64,000 bases of DNA. Origin: Clarkia xantiana subsp. parviflora (taxonomy: Eukaryota; Streptophyta; Magnoliopsida; Myrtales; Onagraceae). The DNA is taken from contig JAPTYO010000023.1 in assembly GCA_036873135.1 (NCBI GenBank), forward strand, positions 1,623,834 through 1,687,833, read 5' to 3'. Both the position numbers and the translations under genes were made by a program. This document shows, in pieces, positions 1-11,307 of this stretch; the stretch's first letter is position 1, and the number at the start of each line of letters is the position of its first letter. Under the pieces are notes generated by a model, which saw only the letters and a list, made by a program, of their open reading frames with translations, was not told the origin of the DNA and did not search any database.

Positions 1-1005
1 ACCATTATTTATTCAACTGTGGCAGGTGGGCAGTCCTAATTGGCTGATTACTGTACCTACTTTGTTGCATACTCTGACATATCATGCACTGATGCTAACA
101 GTGCACGGCCTCCTGATATGATGCTGGGTGAAGTCCGAGGTGGTAGTTAAATTTTTCAGGTTGGTTGGTTAAATTTTCAGTTTGGTTGGTTTTTCTCTAA
201 AAATTTCTGCAATTTTTTTATGAACATCTGAGTATGATACTTCTCCATTGCTATGATGCAATTGGAATGATGCTTATGATTCTCATCACACATGAATATC
301 AGGTATATACTCTCAAAACTGATTTCCATGCTTTTATTTCTAACTGATGTGATATCTGCCTGTTTTTGGTCTGTCATGCTTTACAACTTCTAAAATGTAA
401 TAAGTAAGAAAAAATACATTTGTTAGCAATAATTATTATGCAATCTAGGGGATATTTCATAGTTTTGACTGTTCTGCAACCTTGATTTACTCTCATAACG
501 AATATGTATATGTTTGAAAAGGGTATTTTGTGTTTAACATCATGATACGTATTTTCCAGCTAATCATGTCTCGGCGGTGGATTCCTTGTCTAAACTCATA
601 TTTGGACAAGGCATGTAACTTCTTGATAATTAGTTTTTTACTGAATATATCTTTCTCCAATTTGTTATTATTGGTTGATTTTATTTATAGATCATGTTTT
701 TATGTATGTGGTGAAGGCACTTAATATACTCTATTAATTGATTATGCCGACTAACTAATTCTATATTGGTTTTTTTTTTGTAGTATGGTGGTATAAGGAA
801 TGCGATTTTAAGTAAGGAAGTTGGAGGATTCTAGAAGGGTAGTATGATTTTGATCAAATGCATGTGTTACCTTTAATGGTGTTATTTGCAAAGACTTGAA
901 TAGTGTTATTCAAACCTTGGTTGTATGTTATCTTTGTACTTTGACTATGTAATCTTTTTAGTTTTATATGATATCATAATTTTGTATTATATATTTGTGT
1001 TGTTA

Positions 1006-1043
<38 letters not shown>

Positions 1044-1447
1044 TTTTTTTTAATAATTCCTCACAAAATCCCTCACAAATTCCTTAGAATAAAGTTTCTC
1101 AAAAAACCCTTAGTAAGTTAATAAAATCAACCCCTTGCAATTCTCTCAAAAATCCTTTAAAGATGGACCCTAAAAAAATCCCTTAGTAATTTTTCAGCGA
1201 AAACTCTAACAAATTCCCTAAGTATTTTTTGAGGGATTTGATTTTTAGAAGATTTGACAAGGATTTTTTAAGGGTAATCCCTCACAAACATTTGCAAGGG
1301 ATTTCCCTTTAAAATCACAATTTTTCTGGCGGGGCTATTTGCTAGAAGCGTTCTCTTACAAAATCCCTTACATGATGAAATTTGTGAGGGATTTCCGAAA
1401 ATCCCTCAAAAAATCGACCCTCACAAATGGCCGATTTTCTTGTAGTG
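1..1447 (-). mobile_element. Terminal part of a CACTA (En/Spm-like) DNA transposon, cut by the window edge
   Basis: The stretch ends at 1447 in TTTTCTTGTAGTG, whose reverse complement CACTACAAGAAAA is the classic plant CACTA terminal inverted repeat. Just inside (about 1060-1440) are many short subterminal repeats of the AAATCCCTCACAAA type in both orientations, as expected for transposase-binding ends. The other end lies outside the window, so the 3-bp target duplication cannot be checked. From 1 to about 1000 no transposase domain is recognisable; the short frames at 177-377 and 530-724 look like chance ORFs. A (TAA)n microsatellite lies near 1008-1043. The strand is nominal. Confidence 0.7.
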
Positions 1448-2166
1448 TATGAATCCACTTGAATTACAGTTAACTTTATTTTAGCTGAGCCTTTTTTGAA
1501 ATGAGATTCAATTCAAACTTCAAAAAAAAAAACATTTTGTCACCGTCTATACTCAAGATGAATTCATATATAATTCGAAATGATTGCAGTAACTATGCTT
1601 TTCAATTGAGTGTCTCGACTGAGCACACGTACAGAACAGAAGAAACAAAAAAAAAACATAAATGAGTAATCCCAGTATCTCGTATTATTATTTATTATAA
1701 GAAAAACAAAGAAGAATGATAGCTAGTCATCATATTACTGACTTCGAATTCAAACCTGTAGGTATACGAACATAGGTATTATTTCGACCGTTTCCTCGTT
1801 AATGTCGTGCATGTACATGCATGCATGTGTCTAATTTGCTCGTAAGGGGGTCTATTTGTAAAAAAAAATAAAAAATGAGCACATTATAGTTAAAAGATCT
1901 TTAATGTTTTTCTAGAAACAAGTTACGTGATGAAACGTTTTGGCCATCTAATGTTTTTCTTTAAAAGTTTATAAACACAAAAGGAAGTTCAGAATATGAA
2001 TAGTAGACTTTTTTACAAAGCCGTGACAGGAGATCAGGGCAACACCAGTATCATACTTGTTTTAAATCTACATTAATTCACACTTACAACGGGTCAGCTT
2101 ATAAATGTAAAATATCGGTTATAAATATTTCTCAATTTCTAAAATTTCAGGAGTGTTTGACATATA
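1448..2166. other. AT-rich intergenic sequence, no feature seen
   Basis: Between the CACTA end and the MITE I see only AT-rich DNA with homopolymer runs and no frame or repeat that I recognise. Confidence 0.5.
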
Positions 2167-2695
2167 GGGTTAATAACTAAAAATATGTCCAAGGTTTACC
2201 CTATGTTAAAAGTAGGCGTCTGAATTTCAAATGTTAAATGTTGTGTCTCAGGTTTCAATTTCGTTAAAATGTGGTGTCTCGGTATGATTACTTTAGAGAA
2301 GTCAATTCCGACGAAACAGACTGTCAAATTTAAGTTCCCATACACACTCCCTTCTCGTCATCTTGCCGGGATCGTCACCTAAGAAGCTGGCCACATCGCT
2401 CAAGTAAATCATGCTCCGTTGTCGTTGAAAATCGCTCCACACCACTCTGCTAGAAACATTTTCTATTGGATGTTCAATTTTGGGTGAAATTTGACGATTT
2501 TGTGAAAAGTAAGGAGTGATCAATTATAAGTTGGTGAGTGGGTTGATGAAAATGATTGAAGGGAGATGAAAAGACGCGCAAAGACACTAAATTTCAACAA
2601 AATGAAACCTGGGACAATCCATTTTAACATTTCAAATTTCAAACACCTTATTTTAACATAGGGTAAAGATTGGAAAGTTTTTTAGTTATTAACAC
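2167..2695. mobile_element. Long-TIR MITE (Mutator-like or similar), about 529 bp
   Basis: The first roughly 115 bp (from GGGTTAATAACTAAAAA) recur, imperfectly, as the reverse complement of the last roughly 115 bp (ending TTTTTAGTTATTAACAC). Shared blocks include TTTACCCTATGTTAAAA and the CAGGTTTCA block. Such long inverted repeats with no coding centre suit a Mutator-type MITE. Possible 9-bp target duplications, tgacatata and tattatata, match at only 6 of 9 positions, so the superfamily is uncertain. The 73-aa frame at 2302-2523 is not protein-like. Confidence 0.55.
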
Positions 2696-3223
2696 TATTA
2701 TATAAGTACCAGGTAAATACAAAAATATTTCTTCTTAACAGTTTCTCTTACGGACTCATCTTCGTGTTAGTGTGGATTATTCTAAGTGTAAAACATGTAG
2801 TTTTATCCATTAACATATGTCTCGAGTATAAAACCAATCAAAATACCGTAAATGTAAAAATATTCATAGCCCGCCTTTTGCCTCTTATGGACTGATCCAA
2901 CTAGTAAAAATTATTTAGACGCGGAGTAAGAATATTACGGTGCCAGTAACACCCTCCTAATGAAACACCAGTGGCCACACACAAATTTTTTTTTTTCCTA
3001 TAAACCTAGCTTATTAAGCTGAAATCTTATTAATAAAACAAGATGAACACTTAAAACATCTCAAACTTGGCATATCAATAACCAAATAAGTACACCACTC
3101 ACATGCATTTCCGAAAGAGCTCACCTCCAAATTTCTTCCATAAGTTATCGAATAAAGTTTTCGATTTATTCAACATGCATTAATAACTATAAGTTCGCTA
3201 TAACTTAACCTCGACGGACCGAC
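2696..3223. repeat. 3' flank of PP2C copy A, shared with copy C
   Basis: This stretch is homologous to 25110-25572 downstream of copy C, for example around the phrase gttagtgtggattattctaa. It shows that copies A and C were duplicated together with at least 0.45 kb of 3' flank. No separate gene is seen in it. Confidence 0.65.
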
Positions 3224-5599
3224 CTACATCTTCCTCAAATCAATCACGACGACACTGATGTTATCGGTACTGTTGCATCCAATTGCAAGTCGAGTCAGTA
3301 AGGTAGCAGCGAGGCTGCTTGGATACTGAGGCATCTGATTATCAGCTTCAGAAGGTGTTTCCTTTTCGGTTTGGGGAGCGAAGTTGAGATCCATGCCACT
3401 AATACCTTCTTCACGAAGGCATGTAGATCCCACTCGACAAGCCAAGTCGATCGAAATCTCATTCCAAAGACCATCACTTGCAAGGATCAAACACTCGTCC
3501 TCTAGGTTTCTGTCTGTCACAGTTGTCTCCGGCTCGGGTGTTACAATGGGCTTGAAGTACTTGTCTCCTAATGATTATTAGTAGCACACAGACATAATCG
3601 TTAATATGTTCTAAGAATACAGACCGCAGAAAACTATGATGTAACATGAAATTAGACAATATGATGATCATAAACTATGCCAATTTGTTAGAGTATGAAC
3701 ATAAATAGTGTGTGGTTTGTCTCACGCTAACTACAACACATGAGTTTTTTTTTTTTTTTTAATTTTTTTTATGAATGAAACATTTACAACTCATTAGCTT
3801 AGGATATTGAGACTTTCTGCGCTAATTTACACTTAAATTCTAGACGTTTTGTCACACGTTCAAAACATGTATTTATTGAATAACACAAGTATCTAATCAA
3901 GCAAAACAAACCTTAATTATTATTCAGTAGCACATAAATATTACCATTAACATGTTATAGGAACAAAGACCACAGATAACTATGATGTAACTGGATAACA
4001 AACAACATGGTGATCAGAAACTACACCAATTTGTTAGAGTATAACATATATTCAAGAATCTCATCAAGCAAAACAAACCTCTAACCATTAGCAGAAGAAA
4101 CCAATGTAGTATGATGTTTATAAACTATTCAACCCTAACGTAGACTTATGATGAAAGTTCTCCATCCTAAAATATTTCAAGTGGTAAAATAGTGTCTTGA
4201 TGTGGCATGAAAACATGCTAAGTTACGTCTAAGAAAATATAAATAACGAAATTTCATATCCCTAACAGAGTTATGGAAAATAAATACTATTTGGTTACCT
4301 ATTGCTCTAGACATGGGAAGGATGCCTTCCACGCGCGGTCCATCTGCGTCGATCACGCGCCCTCCAGCAGCAACTATCCTAGCAAGTTCATCCGCCCTAT
4401 CAGGCTGCATGATGACATGAAGTTCAAAATTCTAGAATTAATATATGGGTAATGTACTAACAAAGTGATCAGTCATTTATATATACAAGATCAACATGAT
4501 ATCAAATTTTGCGCCAAAATATGCTAATCGGAATATAATAAAACCATTGTCTGAGCATATACTCGATTATCTTTAAGATTTTAGCGTATAGTAATTTCTA
4601 TAGTAACAATCAAGAACACCCCAGCTTTTTATCCAATTTTACAACCATATATTTTCAAATTTCACACATTTAGTTCACATAAACAGAATTAAATTATTGA
4701 CCTAACCATTCAGCATGGTGTCGAAAATGCTTTTTTAGTAAGCTATATCTCATATTTTAATTCATATAAGCTATAATAAATATTTTTGAACCATCGTAAG
4801 ATGGCATAGCGATATTCACGAGTTTCTTATCCTTAACCAGATAAGTGATCTTTATAGCATGCATGGCGACCCGCGGCAAAAAAAAAAAAAAAAAAAGAAC
4901 AAAAAATCTTTGGAAAAATAAACCTTGTGATCGCGGGACAAAGAAATTGCTCTCCCGTCTCTGCACAGGACGGCTCGTGAGTTTCCGCAGTTAGAAATCA
5001 CGATATGTTCCGGCGTCAGAACCGCCACAAGTGCCGTGGATCCGGCGTGGACCACCTTGACGTGCCGGCAGCCGCCGCACTCAACGATCGCCCTCCCGCA
5101 AATGCAAATCTTCATCGCCACCTGGTCCATCCTCAAGAAAGCAGCCCTCATCGATGCTCTCCATTGCTCCTTCTTCCCTTCTTCACTCTCCGACGCGTTC
5201 ACCACACGCATCAGCTCTGTTCTCACAAACTCATGCATCTGCAGACTGCACGCTGCCGCAATCTACACATGCAAACCGACGTTTAATTTTTCAAAAACTA
5301 ACAAAAGAATTTTTTTCTTTTTTAAAGACGGATTATACATGAGCGCCGCCGTAGCCATCAAACACCCCAAAGAAGTGGATAGGCTGGCTGTGAGAAATCT
5401 CCGGCCGACAAAATTCTGGCCGGACTTCGACGACGTCCTCCATCGAGCGTTGCCTACCCATCACCGACATTTTCCCATACCGCGCCGCCTCCGAGTGCAT
5501 TTTCCGGTGAAGGTGGTGTCGGCTGCTCTCAGGTCTTTCTTCCTCATCTGATGCTGCTCGATTGGTGATTTTGTAGTATATGTCCTCTGTCATCGACAC
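3224..5599 (-). CDS. AHG1-like: Protein phosphatase 2C, AHG1-like (clade A), copy A, intact reading frame
   Basis: Four exons on the minus strand: 5599-5339, 5262-4924, 4404-4299 and 3567-3224. All introns are GT-AG and the phases join to 349 codons plus stop. PP2C motifs in order: SMED (E54, D55), [12 protein letters not shown] (D81-G82), STALVAV and [10 protein letters not shown] (about 168-186), [20 protein letters not shown] (G236-D237), LILASDGLW (D267) and [12 protein letters not shown] (D337). The C-terminal block ([13 protein letters not shown] onward) and the absence of the receptor-contact Trp (VIDADG, Ala220) resemble Arabidopsis AHG1. Such enzymes dephosphorylate Ser/Thr in ABA signalling, usually in nucleus and cytosol. 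Two oddities: the catalytic-loop His of DGHG is Tyr83, and GDSR is GNSR (N181). The start is the ATG shared with the other copies; a TATA-like TATATAAAT lies at 5681-5673. It could be a working gene, a catalytically weak one, or a young pseudogene. Confidence 0.85.
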
Positions 5600-5672
5600 T
5601 GCAAAACTCCGGTGACTTCTTCGGTAGAGTGCTATTAGAAGGGTGGTGGCAGTTTGCTATTTCCAAATGACA

Positions 5673-5681
5673 ATTTATATA
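5673..5681 (-). promoter_or_regulatory. Putative TATA box of PP2C copy A
   Basis: TATATAAAT on the minus strand, about 75-80 bp upstream of the ATG at 5599. The same box recurs at the same place upstream of copies B and C, which supports it. Confidence 0.45.
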
Positions 5682-5942
5682 CGAGAACAAAATGTAATAA
5701 TGATATTATTTGACTAAAAAATGAAAATATATGCTGAGAATGGAAACATATTAATGACACTTAGAAATATATTAATACTTTACATTTTAACTATTAAAAT
5801 ATTTATAGGTGAAAAATGTGAGTCAAACTTAAGGGGAAACAATTTAATTAAGTGTTCTTTTTCTATGATCAACCGTTTTGGTCTAGCCAATTTCTTATTG
5901 GGTGATATGTGTGAGCATTTTTTCATTTCCCAATAAAAAATA

Positions 5943-6016
5943 TGTCTTCGTCCAAGTTCAAACCAAAGACCTTCAGTGTGTTAAACTAACGTGATAACAA
6001 ACTATACCACAAAAAC
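5943..6016 (-). tRNA. tRNA-Val(AAC)-like gene or pseudogene, copy 1
   Basis: A 74-nt minus-strand stretch matches the plant tRNA-Val(AAC) layout: acceptor GTTTTTG against CGAAGAC (pairs with G-U allowed), D-arm box TGGTATAGTTTG, anticodon loop TTAACAC with anticodon AAC, and T-arm GGTTTGAACTT. A run of six T follows within 3 nt and could terminate Pol III. Substitutions in the D box and T loop (TTTGAAC for TTCGAAC) suggest decay. It lies upstream of PP2C copy A, in the repeated flank of the cluster. Confidence 0.5.
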
Positions 6017-7039
6017 TTACATGTAAAGCATGGTAAAAAAGGAAACTAAACTCTATTGAGTAGTTCATTCAGTTAAGTGTAATCTATACATGTATTAGTA
6101 GTATATATAGTACAATTCTGAATTAATACGTGTTTTGGCGAATTGTCGGGACTAACATCCCTAAAAATGCTTAAACTATGATAAAGTTGCCACATTGACA
6201 AACTCTTTCCCATTCTAGCTATTTGGAGAGCAGCCATTAGTCATGATTATTAACAAGAAAAGTACTTTATGTGATTGTTGTGTACATTTGATGGACTAAT
6301 TTACCTAGGAAGTGCATATACATGAAGTCCTTGATCAACATGAAGGGTGAACATAGTTCTATAAGTAGCATCCTATGGTTTCATCCCCGAGTTTGAACAG
6401 AAAGAATTTCAGCAAAATAGCAGCCAATATCTTCGTATGTTTATACGCAAACTCTTTCTCTAGGCAAATACAGTACCCTACTTGATAATCAATACACCGT
6501 AAATAATCTCTTGTATAAATACATTAATAGTTACTGACGCACACGTGTTATGCATTTAACTTAACTAATAATTTATGTTACAATATATTAACTCACGTTT
6601 TGTGGCAAATAAGGGGTTAAAATAACCTCACCTGTCACTTTTTCATCAAAATCTCAATTCATAATTTGGAAGGCTTTTAACCTTAACTTTTTGGGCTTTG
6701 AAATTGCGAAAACCAAATTTTGTATTAAAAAAGTCTATAAATATCGTTTATTATTTCATTTATCACACTACAATCTTTCATACCCTCATACAAATAGCCT
6801 CGTCGCATACAAATAGATGTATAACTACTTCTCAAACTTAATGGTCAAGTCTATTTTGAATTACACAAAGGACGCAAATCATCCTAGGCATGACATATCA
6901 ATAACCAAATAAGTTCTCAACTCATGCATTTTCCAATAAGTTCACATCCAAATGTCTTTCATAAGTTATCGAATGAAGTTTTCAATTTATTGAACATGCA
7001 TTAACTATAAGTTCATTGTAACTTAACATCGAGATCGAC
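6017..7039. repeat. Shared cluster flank between the tRNA copy and the 3' end of PP2C copy B
   Basis: From about 6050 to 6480 this matches the flanks at 11000-11310, 17080-17640, 23755-24113 and 28965-29216, and the reverse complement of 20270-20780. One block, read on the minus strand, contains ELCSPF-like codons around 6340-6390, but stops interrupt it and I do not recognise a gene. The rest (6500-7039) is the AT-rich 3' flank of copy B. Confidence 0.5.
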
Positions 7040-9793
7040 CTACTTTTTCCTCAAATCAATCACAATGACACTGATGTTATCAGTACTATTGCATCCAATT
7101 GCGAGTCGGGTCAGTAATTTAGCAGCGAGGCTGCTTGGATACTCAGGTACCTGACTGTCAGCTTCAAAAGGCCTTTCGGTTATGGGAGCGGAGTTGAGGT
7201 CCATGCCACTGATACCTCCTTCACGAAGGCATGTAGATGCCACTTGACAAGCCAAATCCATCGAAATCTCATTCCAAAGACCATCACTTGCTAGGATCAA
7301 ACACTCGTCCTCATGGTTCCTGTCTGTCACAGTTATCTCCGGCTCGGGTGTTACAATGTGCTTGAAGTACTTGTCTCCTGATGATTATTAGAAGCACACA
7401 AACATTATCGTTAACATGTTCTATGAACACAGATCGCATATAACTATGATGTAACATGATGATCAGAAACTACGCCAGTTTGTTAGAGTATAGCATAAAT
7501 AGTGTGTGGTTTGTCTCACGCTAACTAGAAAACATGAGTTTCTTTTTTTACGAATGAAACAGTTACAACCCATTAGGTTAGGATTTTGAGGCTTTCCACG
7601 CTAATTTACACTTAATTTCAAGACATTTTGTCACACATACAAAACATGTATCTATTATCGCTTACACAAGTATCTAATCAAGCAAAAAAACCTCAAGTAT
7701 TATTTAGTAGCACACAAATATTGCCATTAACATGTTCTAGGAATAAAGACCGCATATACTTATGATGTAACAGGATAACCCTTTAGGTTATGATTTTGAG
7801 GCTTTCCGCGCTAATTTACACTTAATTTCAAGACATTTTGTCACACATACAAAACATGTATCTATTATCGCTTACACAAGTATCTAATCAAGTAAAAAAA
7901 CCTCAAGTATTATTTAGTAGCACACAAATATTATTATTAACATGTTCTAGGAATAAAGACCGCAGATACTTATGATGTAACAGGACAACAGACAACAGGA
8001 TGATCGGAAACTACACCAATTTATTAGAGCATGACATACATTCAAGCATCTCATCAAACAAAACAAACATCTAACCATCGGCATAAGAAATCAAAGTAGT
8101 ATGATGTTTATAAACTATTCAACCCTAACAGAGAAGTATGAGGAAAGTTATCCATCCTAAAAGGTTTCAAGTGATAGAATAGTGTCTTGATGTAGCATGA
8201 AAAACATGCAAAGTTGCGTCTAAGAATATCCTGATAACGAAATTTTATATCCAAAAGACATTTATGGAAAATAAATACTAATGGGTTACCTATTGCTCTG
8301 GACATGGGAAGGACACCTTCCACGCGCGGTCCATCCGCGTCGATCACACACCCCCCAGCAGCAACTATCCTAGCAAGTTCATCCTCCCTATCAGGCTGCA
8401 TGATGACGAGAAGTTCCCGAATTCCGTCAAAACATTTATTATTAAGCAAATATTTAGTAATAATCATAATCTGGCACACGTCGGGAAAAAGACATTCATA
8501 GTCACAAAAGATATGCTAGCCTATTGAATAAATTGTATGAATGAATCCATGAGCATAGAGAGCAACAATTTTAGTAGTTTCAAACAGATAAATTATTTTG
8601 GCCAAATTCTAAAACATATATTATTATCTAACATAAGTAAGATTTAGTTGAATTCTAGAATAAATATATGTGTAATGTACTAACAAAGTGATCACTCATT
8701 TTACAAGATCAATATGATATCAAATTTTGCGCCAAAATATGCCAATCGAAAGATAATAAAACCATTGTCAGAGCATATACTATGTTCTTTTTAAGGTTTT
8801 AGCGCATGGGTAATTTCTATAGTAACAGCCAACAAACAACACCACATCTATTTTCTAATTTCACACATTTAGTTCACATAAAATCGAAATTAAATGATTT
8901 ACCATACCATTTAGCACGACGTCGAAAATTCTTTTTAATAAGCATATATCATATTTGTAATTTATATAAAGCTATAATAAATATTTGTGAACCATCGTAA
9001 GATGGCGTAGCGATTCAGGCGTTTCATATTCCTTAACCAGATAAGTGATCTTTGTAGCATGCATGGCAACCTGCCGCAAAAAAAAAAAACTTTGGAAAAA
9101 AAAAACCTTGTGATCACGGGACAGAGAAATTGCTCTCCCGCCTCTGCACAGAACAGCACGTGAGTTCCCACAGTTGGAAACCACAATTTGTTCCGGCGTT
9201 AGAACCGCCACAAGCGCCGTAGATCCGGCGTGGACCACCTCGATGTGCCGGCAGCCGCCGCACTCAGTAATTGCCCTCCCGCAAATGCAAATCTCCACCG
9301 CCGCTTGGTCCATCCTCAAGAAAGCAGCCCTCATTGCTGCTCTCCACTGCACCTCCTTCTCTTCCCCACTCGCTGGCGTGTTCACCACACACATCAACTC
9401 CTTTCTCACAAACTCATGCATCTGCAGACTGCACGCCGCCGCAATCTACACATGCAAGTCGAAGTTTCATTTTCCACAACCTTAATTAAATAAAAAAAAT
9501 TAACAATTATTTTTAAAGACGGATTATACATGAGCGCCGCCGTGGCCATCAAACACTCCGAAGAAGTGGATAGGCTGGCCGTGCGAAATCTCCGGCTGGC
9601 AAAATTTTAGACGGACGTCAACGGCGTCCTCCATCGAGGGTTGCATACCATTCACCGAGATTTTCCCGTACAACACCGCCTCCGAGTTGACGTCCCCAGC
9701 CCCTACCCACGCCCGCGAACTCTCTGGCACCTGATCAACTGCGCGTCGCAAACGATTGATGATTTTGTAGTATATGTCCGCTGTCATCGACAT
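7040..9793 (-). CDS. AHG1-like: Protein phosphatase 2C, AHG1-like (clade A), copy B, intact reading frame
   Basis: Exons 9793-9530, 9445-9107, 8395-8290 and 7377-7040 join in frame (264+339+106+338 bp) to 348 aa. All introns are GT-AG. Every PP2C metal and phosphate motif is present: [20 protein letters not shown] with the canonical His84, [29 protein letters not shown] and [12 protein letters not shown]. Like the other copies it has NCGNSR instead of NCGDSR, and VIDADG where receptor-sensitive clade-A enzymes have a Trp, as AHG1 does. Expected role: Ser/Thr phosphatase acting as a brake on ABA responses. Intron 3 carries a 210-bp tandem duplication. The N-terminus ([10 protein letters not shown]) is short for clade A. 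Of the three intact copies this is one of two with no broken catalytic motif. Confidence 0.88.
7571..7990. repeat. 210-bp tandem duplication in intron 3 of copy B
   Basis: Two adjacent copies offset by 210 bp. The block starting near gattttgaggctttcc occurs at about 7582 and again at 7792, and both run through the caagtatctaatcaag and ttctaggaataaagacc phrases. Copies A, C and P11 have one copy. Confidence 0.75.
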
Positions 9794-9871
9794 TGCAAAA
9801 CCCAGATGGCGTCTTCGGTAGAGTGCAATTATTGATAGCAGGGTAGTGGCAGTTTCTTATGCCTAATGGCA

Positions 9872-9880
9872 ATTTATATA
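9872..9880 (-). promoter_or_regulatory. Putative TATA box of PP2C copy B
   Basis: TATATAAAT on the minus strand, about 80 bp upstream of the ATG at 9793, conserved with copies A and C. Confidence 0.45.
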
Positions 9881-10019
9881 TGAGAACAAAATGTAATAAT
9901 GATATTATTTAACTAAAAAATGTAAATTTAGACTGATAAAGGAAAAATAACAATGACCCTTAGAAATATATATTAATACTTTACCTTTTATGTGTAAATG
10001 AGATTACTTTAAATTCTTG

Positions 10020-10916
10020 CCCATAGAAAAACTATTATAAGGTTTAGGAGAAAAATGTGAGTCAAAATGGGAAACGTCATTTTCAGGCAATCATTTTATA
10101 CACGCACATGTGACCGAGTAAAATAAGGTAATGTGGTAGACACACGCGGAAAGTAGAGGTCTGGCCTTAGACAGTTTTCTGCAACCAGTCCATTGCTTTC
10201 TACAACCAGTTCATTGTTTTCTTTTTCTATGACCGACCGTTTTGGTCTAGTCCGTTTCTCGTGAGGTGATAATGATATGAGTGAGATAAGTTCACTGTAT
10301 CACGATTTTCAGTAGTGTGTGTCTTTTTTTTGGTTAATAAATTTACATAATTTTTTAAAAACATTTAGAGGAGAAAAATGTGAGTCAAACTTAGGGGAAA
10401 CGTCATTTTCAGTAATAAAAGATAAATGTTTATACACATTAGAATGAACGTGTGTAGAAGAAAGAGAATAAGGCAATCGTTTTATACACACGCGCATGGC
10501 CGAGTGAGATAAGTTCACTATATCACGTTTTTTCAGTAGTGTGAGCCTTTTTTTTCATTTCCCAAAAAATCAAATGGTTTCACCCGTTGTTTTCTGAAAC
10601 CAGTCCATTGTTTTCTTTTTCTATGACCGACAGTTTTGGTCTAGTCAATTTCTTGTGAGGTGATAATGATATGAGTGAGGTAAGTTCACTGTATCACGTT
10701 TTTTCAGTAGTGTGTGAGCCTTTTTTTTTTAAAGATTTAGAAGAGAAAAATGTGAGTCAAACTTAAGAGGGAAACGTCATTGTGAACGTATGTAGAAGAA
10801 AGAGAATAGGGCAATCGTTTTATACACACGCTCATAGTCGAGTGAGATAAGTTCACTGTATCTAGTTTTTTCAGTAGTGTGAGCCCTTTTTTTTTTTCAT
10901 TTTCCAAAAAATCAAA
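10020..10916. repeat. Tandemly reiterated 5' flank of copy B
   Basis: Blocks such as gtgagtcaaacttaggggaa (near 10056, 10380, 10752), ctatgaccgac...ttttggtcta (near 10229 and 10620) and gataagttcactgtatcac (near 10282, 10506, 10680, 10847) recur several times. Flanks of other copies have them once. The promoter-side flank of copy B has thus been amplified three to four fold. No gene is seen in it. Confidence 0.65.
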
Positions 10917-10990
10917 TGGCATCGCCCGAGTTCGAACCGAAAACCTTCAAGGTTTTAAACTAACATGATAACCAACTACACCACAAATCC
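10917..10990 (-). tRNA. tRNA-Val-like pseudogene, copy 2
   Basis: A 74-nt minus-strand relative of tRNA-Val(AAC). The D arm (TGGTGTAGTTGGTTATCA) and T arm (GGTTCGAACTC) are well kept, but the anticodon loop reads TTAAAAC (AAA at the anticodon) and the anticodon stem is disturbed. A T run follows about 5 nt after the 3' end. Probably a pseudogene co-duplicated with the PP2C unit. Confidence 0.45.
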
Positions 10991-11307
10991 TAATATGTAA
11001 AGTATGGTATAAACAAAAAATAATACGTGTACTAGTTAGTATATATAGTACGATTCTGAATTAACACGTGTTTTAGTGGGAGGAACTATTTCCCCTTCTA
11101 GATAAAATTACCACCTTTACAAACTCTTTACCATTATAGCTACTTGGAGAGCAGCCATTACAAACATTATTGTCATAATTATTAACAAGAAAAGTCCTTT
11201 GTGAGATTGTTGTGTATATTTCCTAGGAAGTGCATAAACATGAAGTCCTTGATCCATATGACGGGTGAACATAGTTCTATAAGCAGCTTCCTTCGTTTCA
11301 TCCCCGA

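Noticed and set aside
177..724. 66- and 64-aa ORFs as CACTA transposase pieces
   Set aside because: No similarity to known transposase motifs by eye, and they lie on opposite strands.
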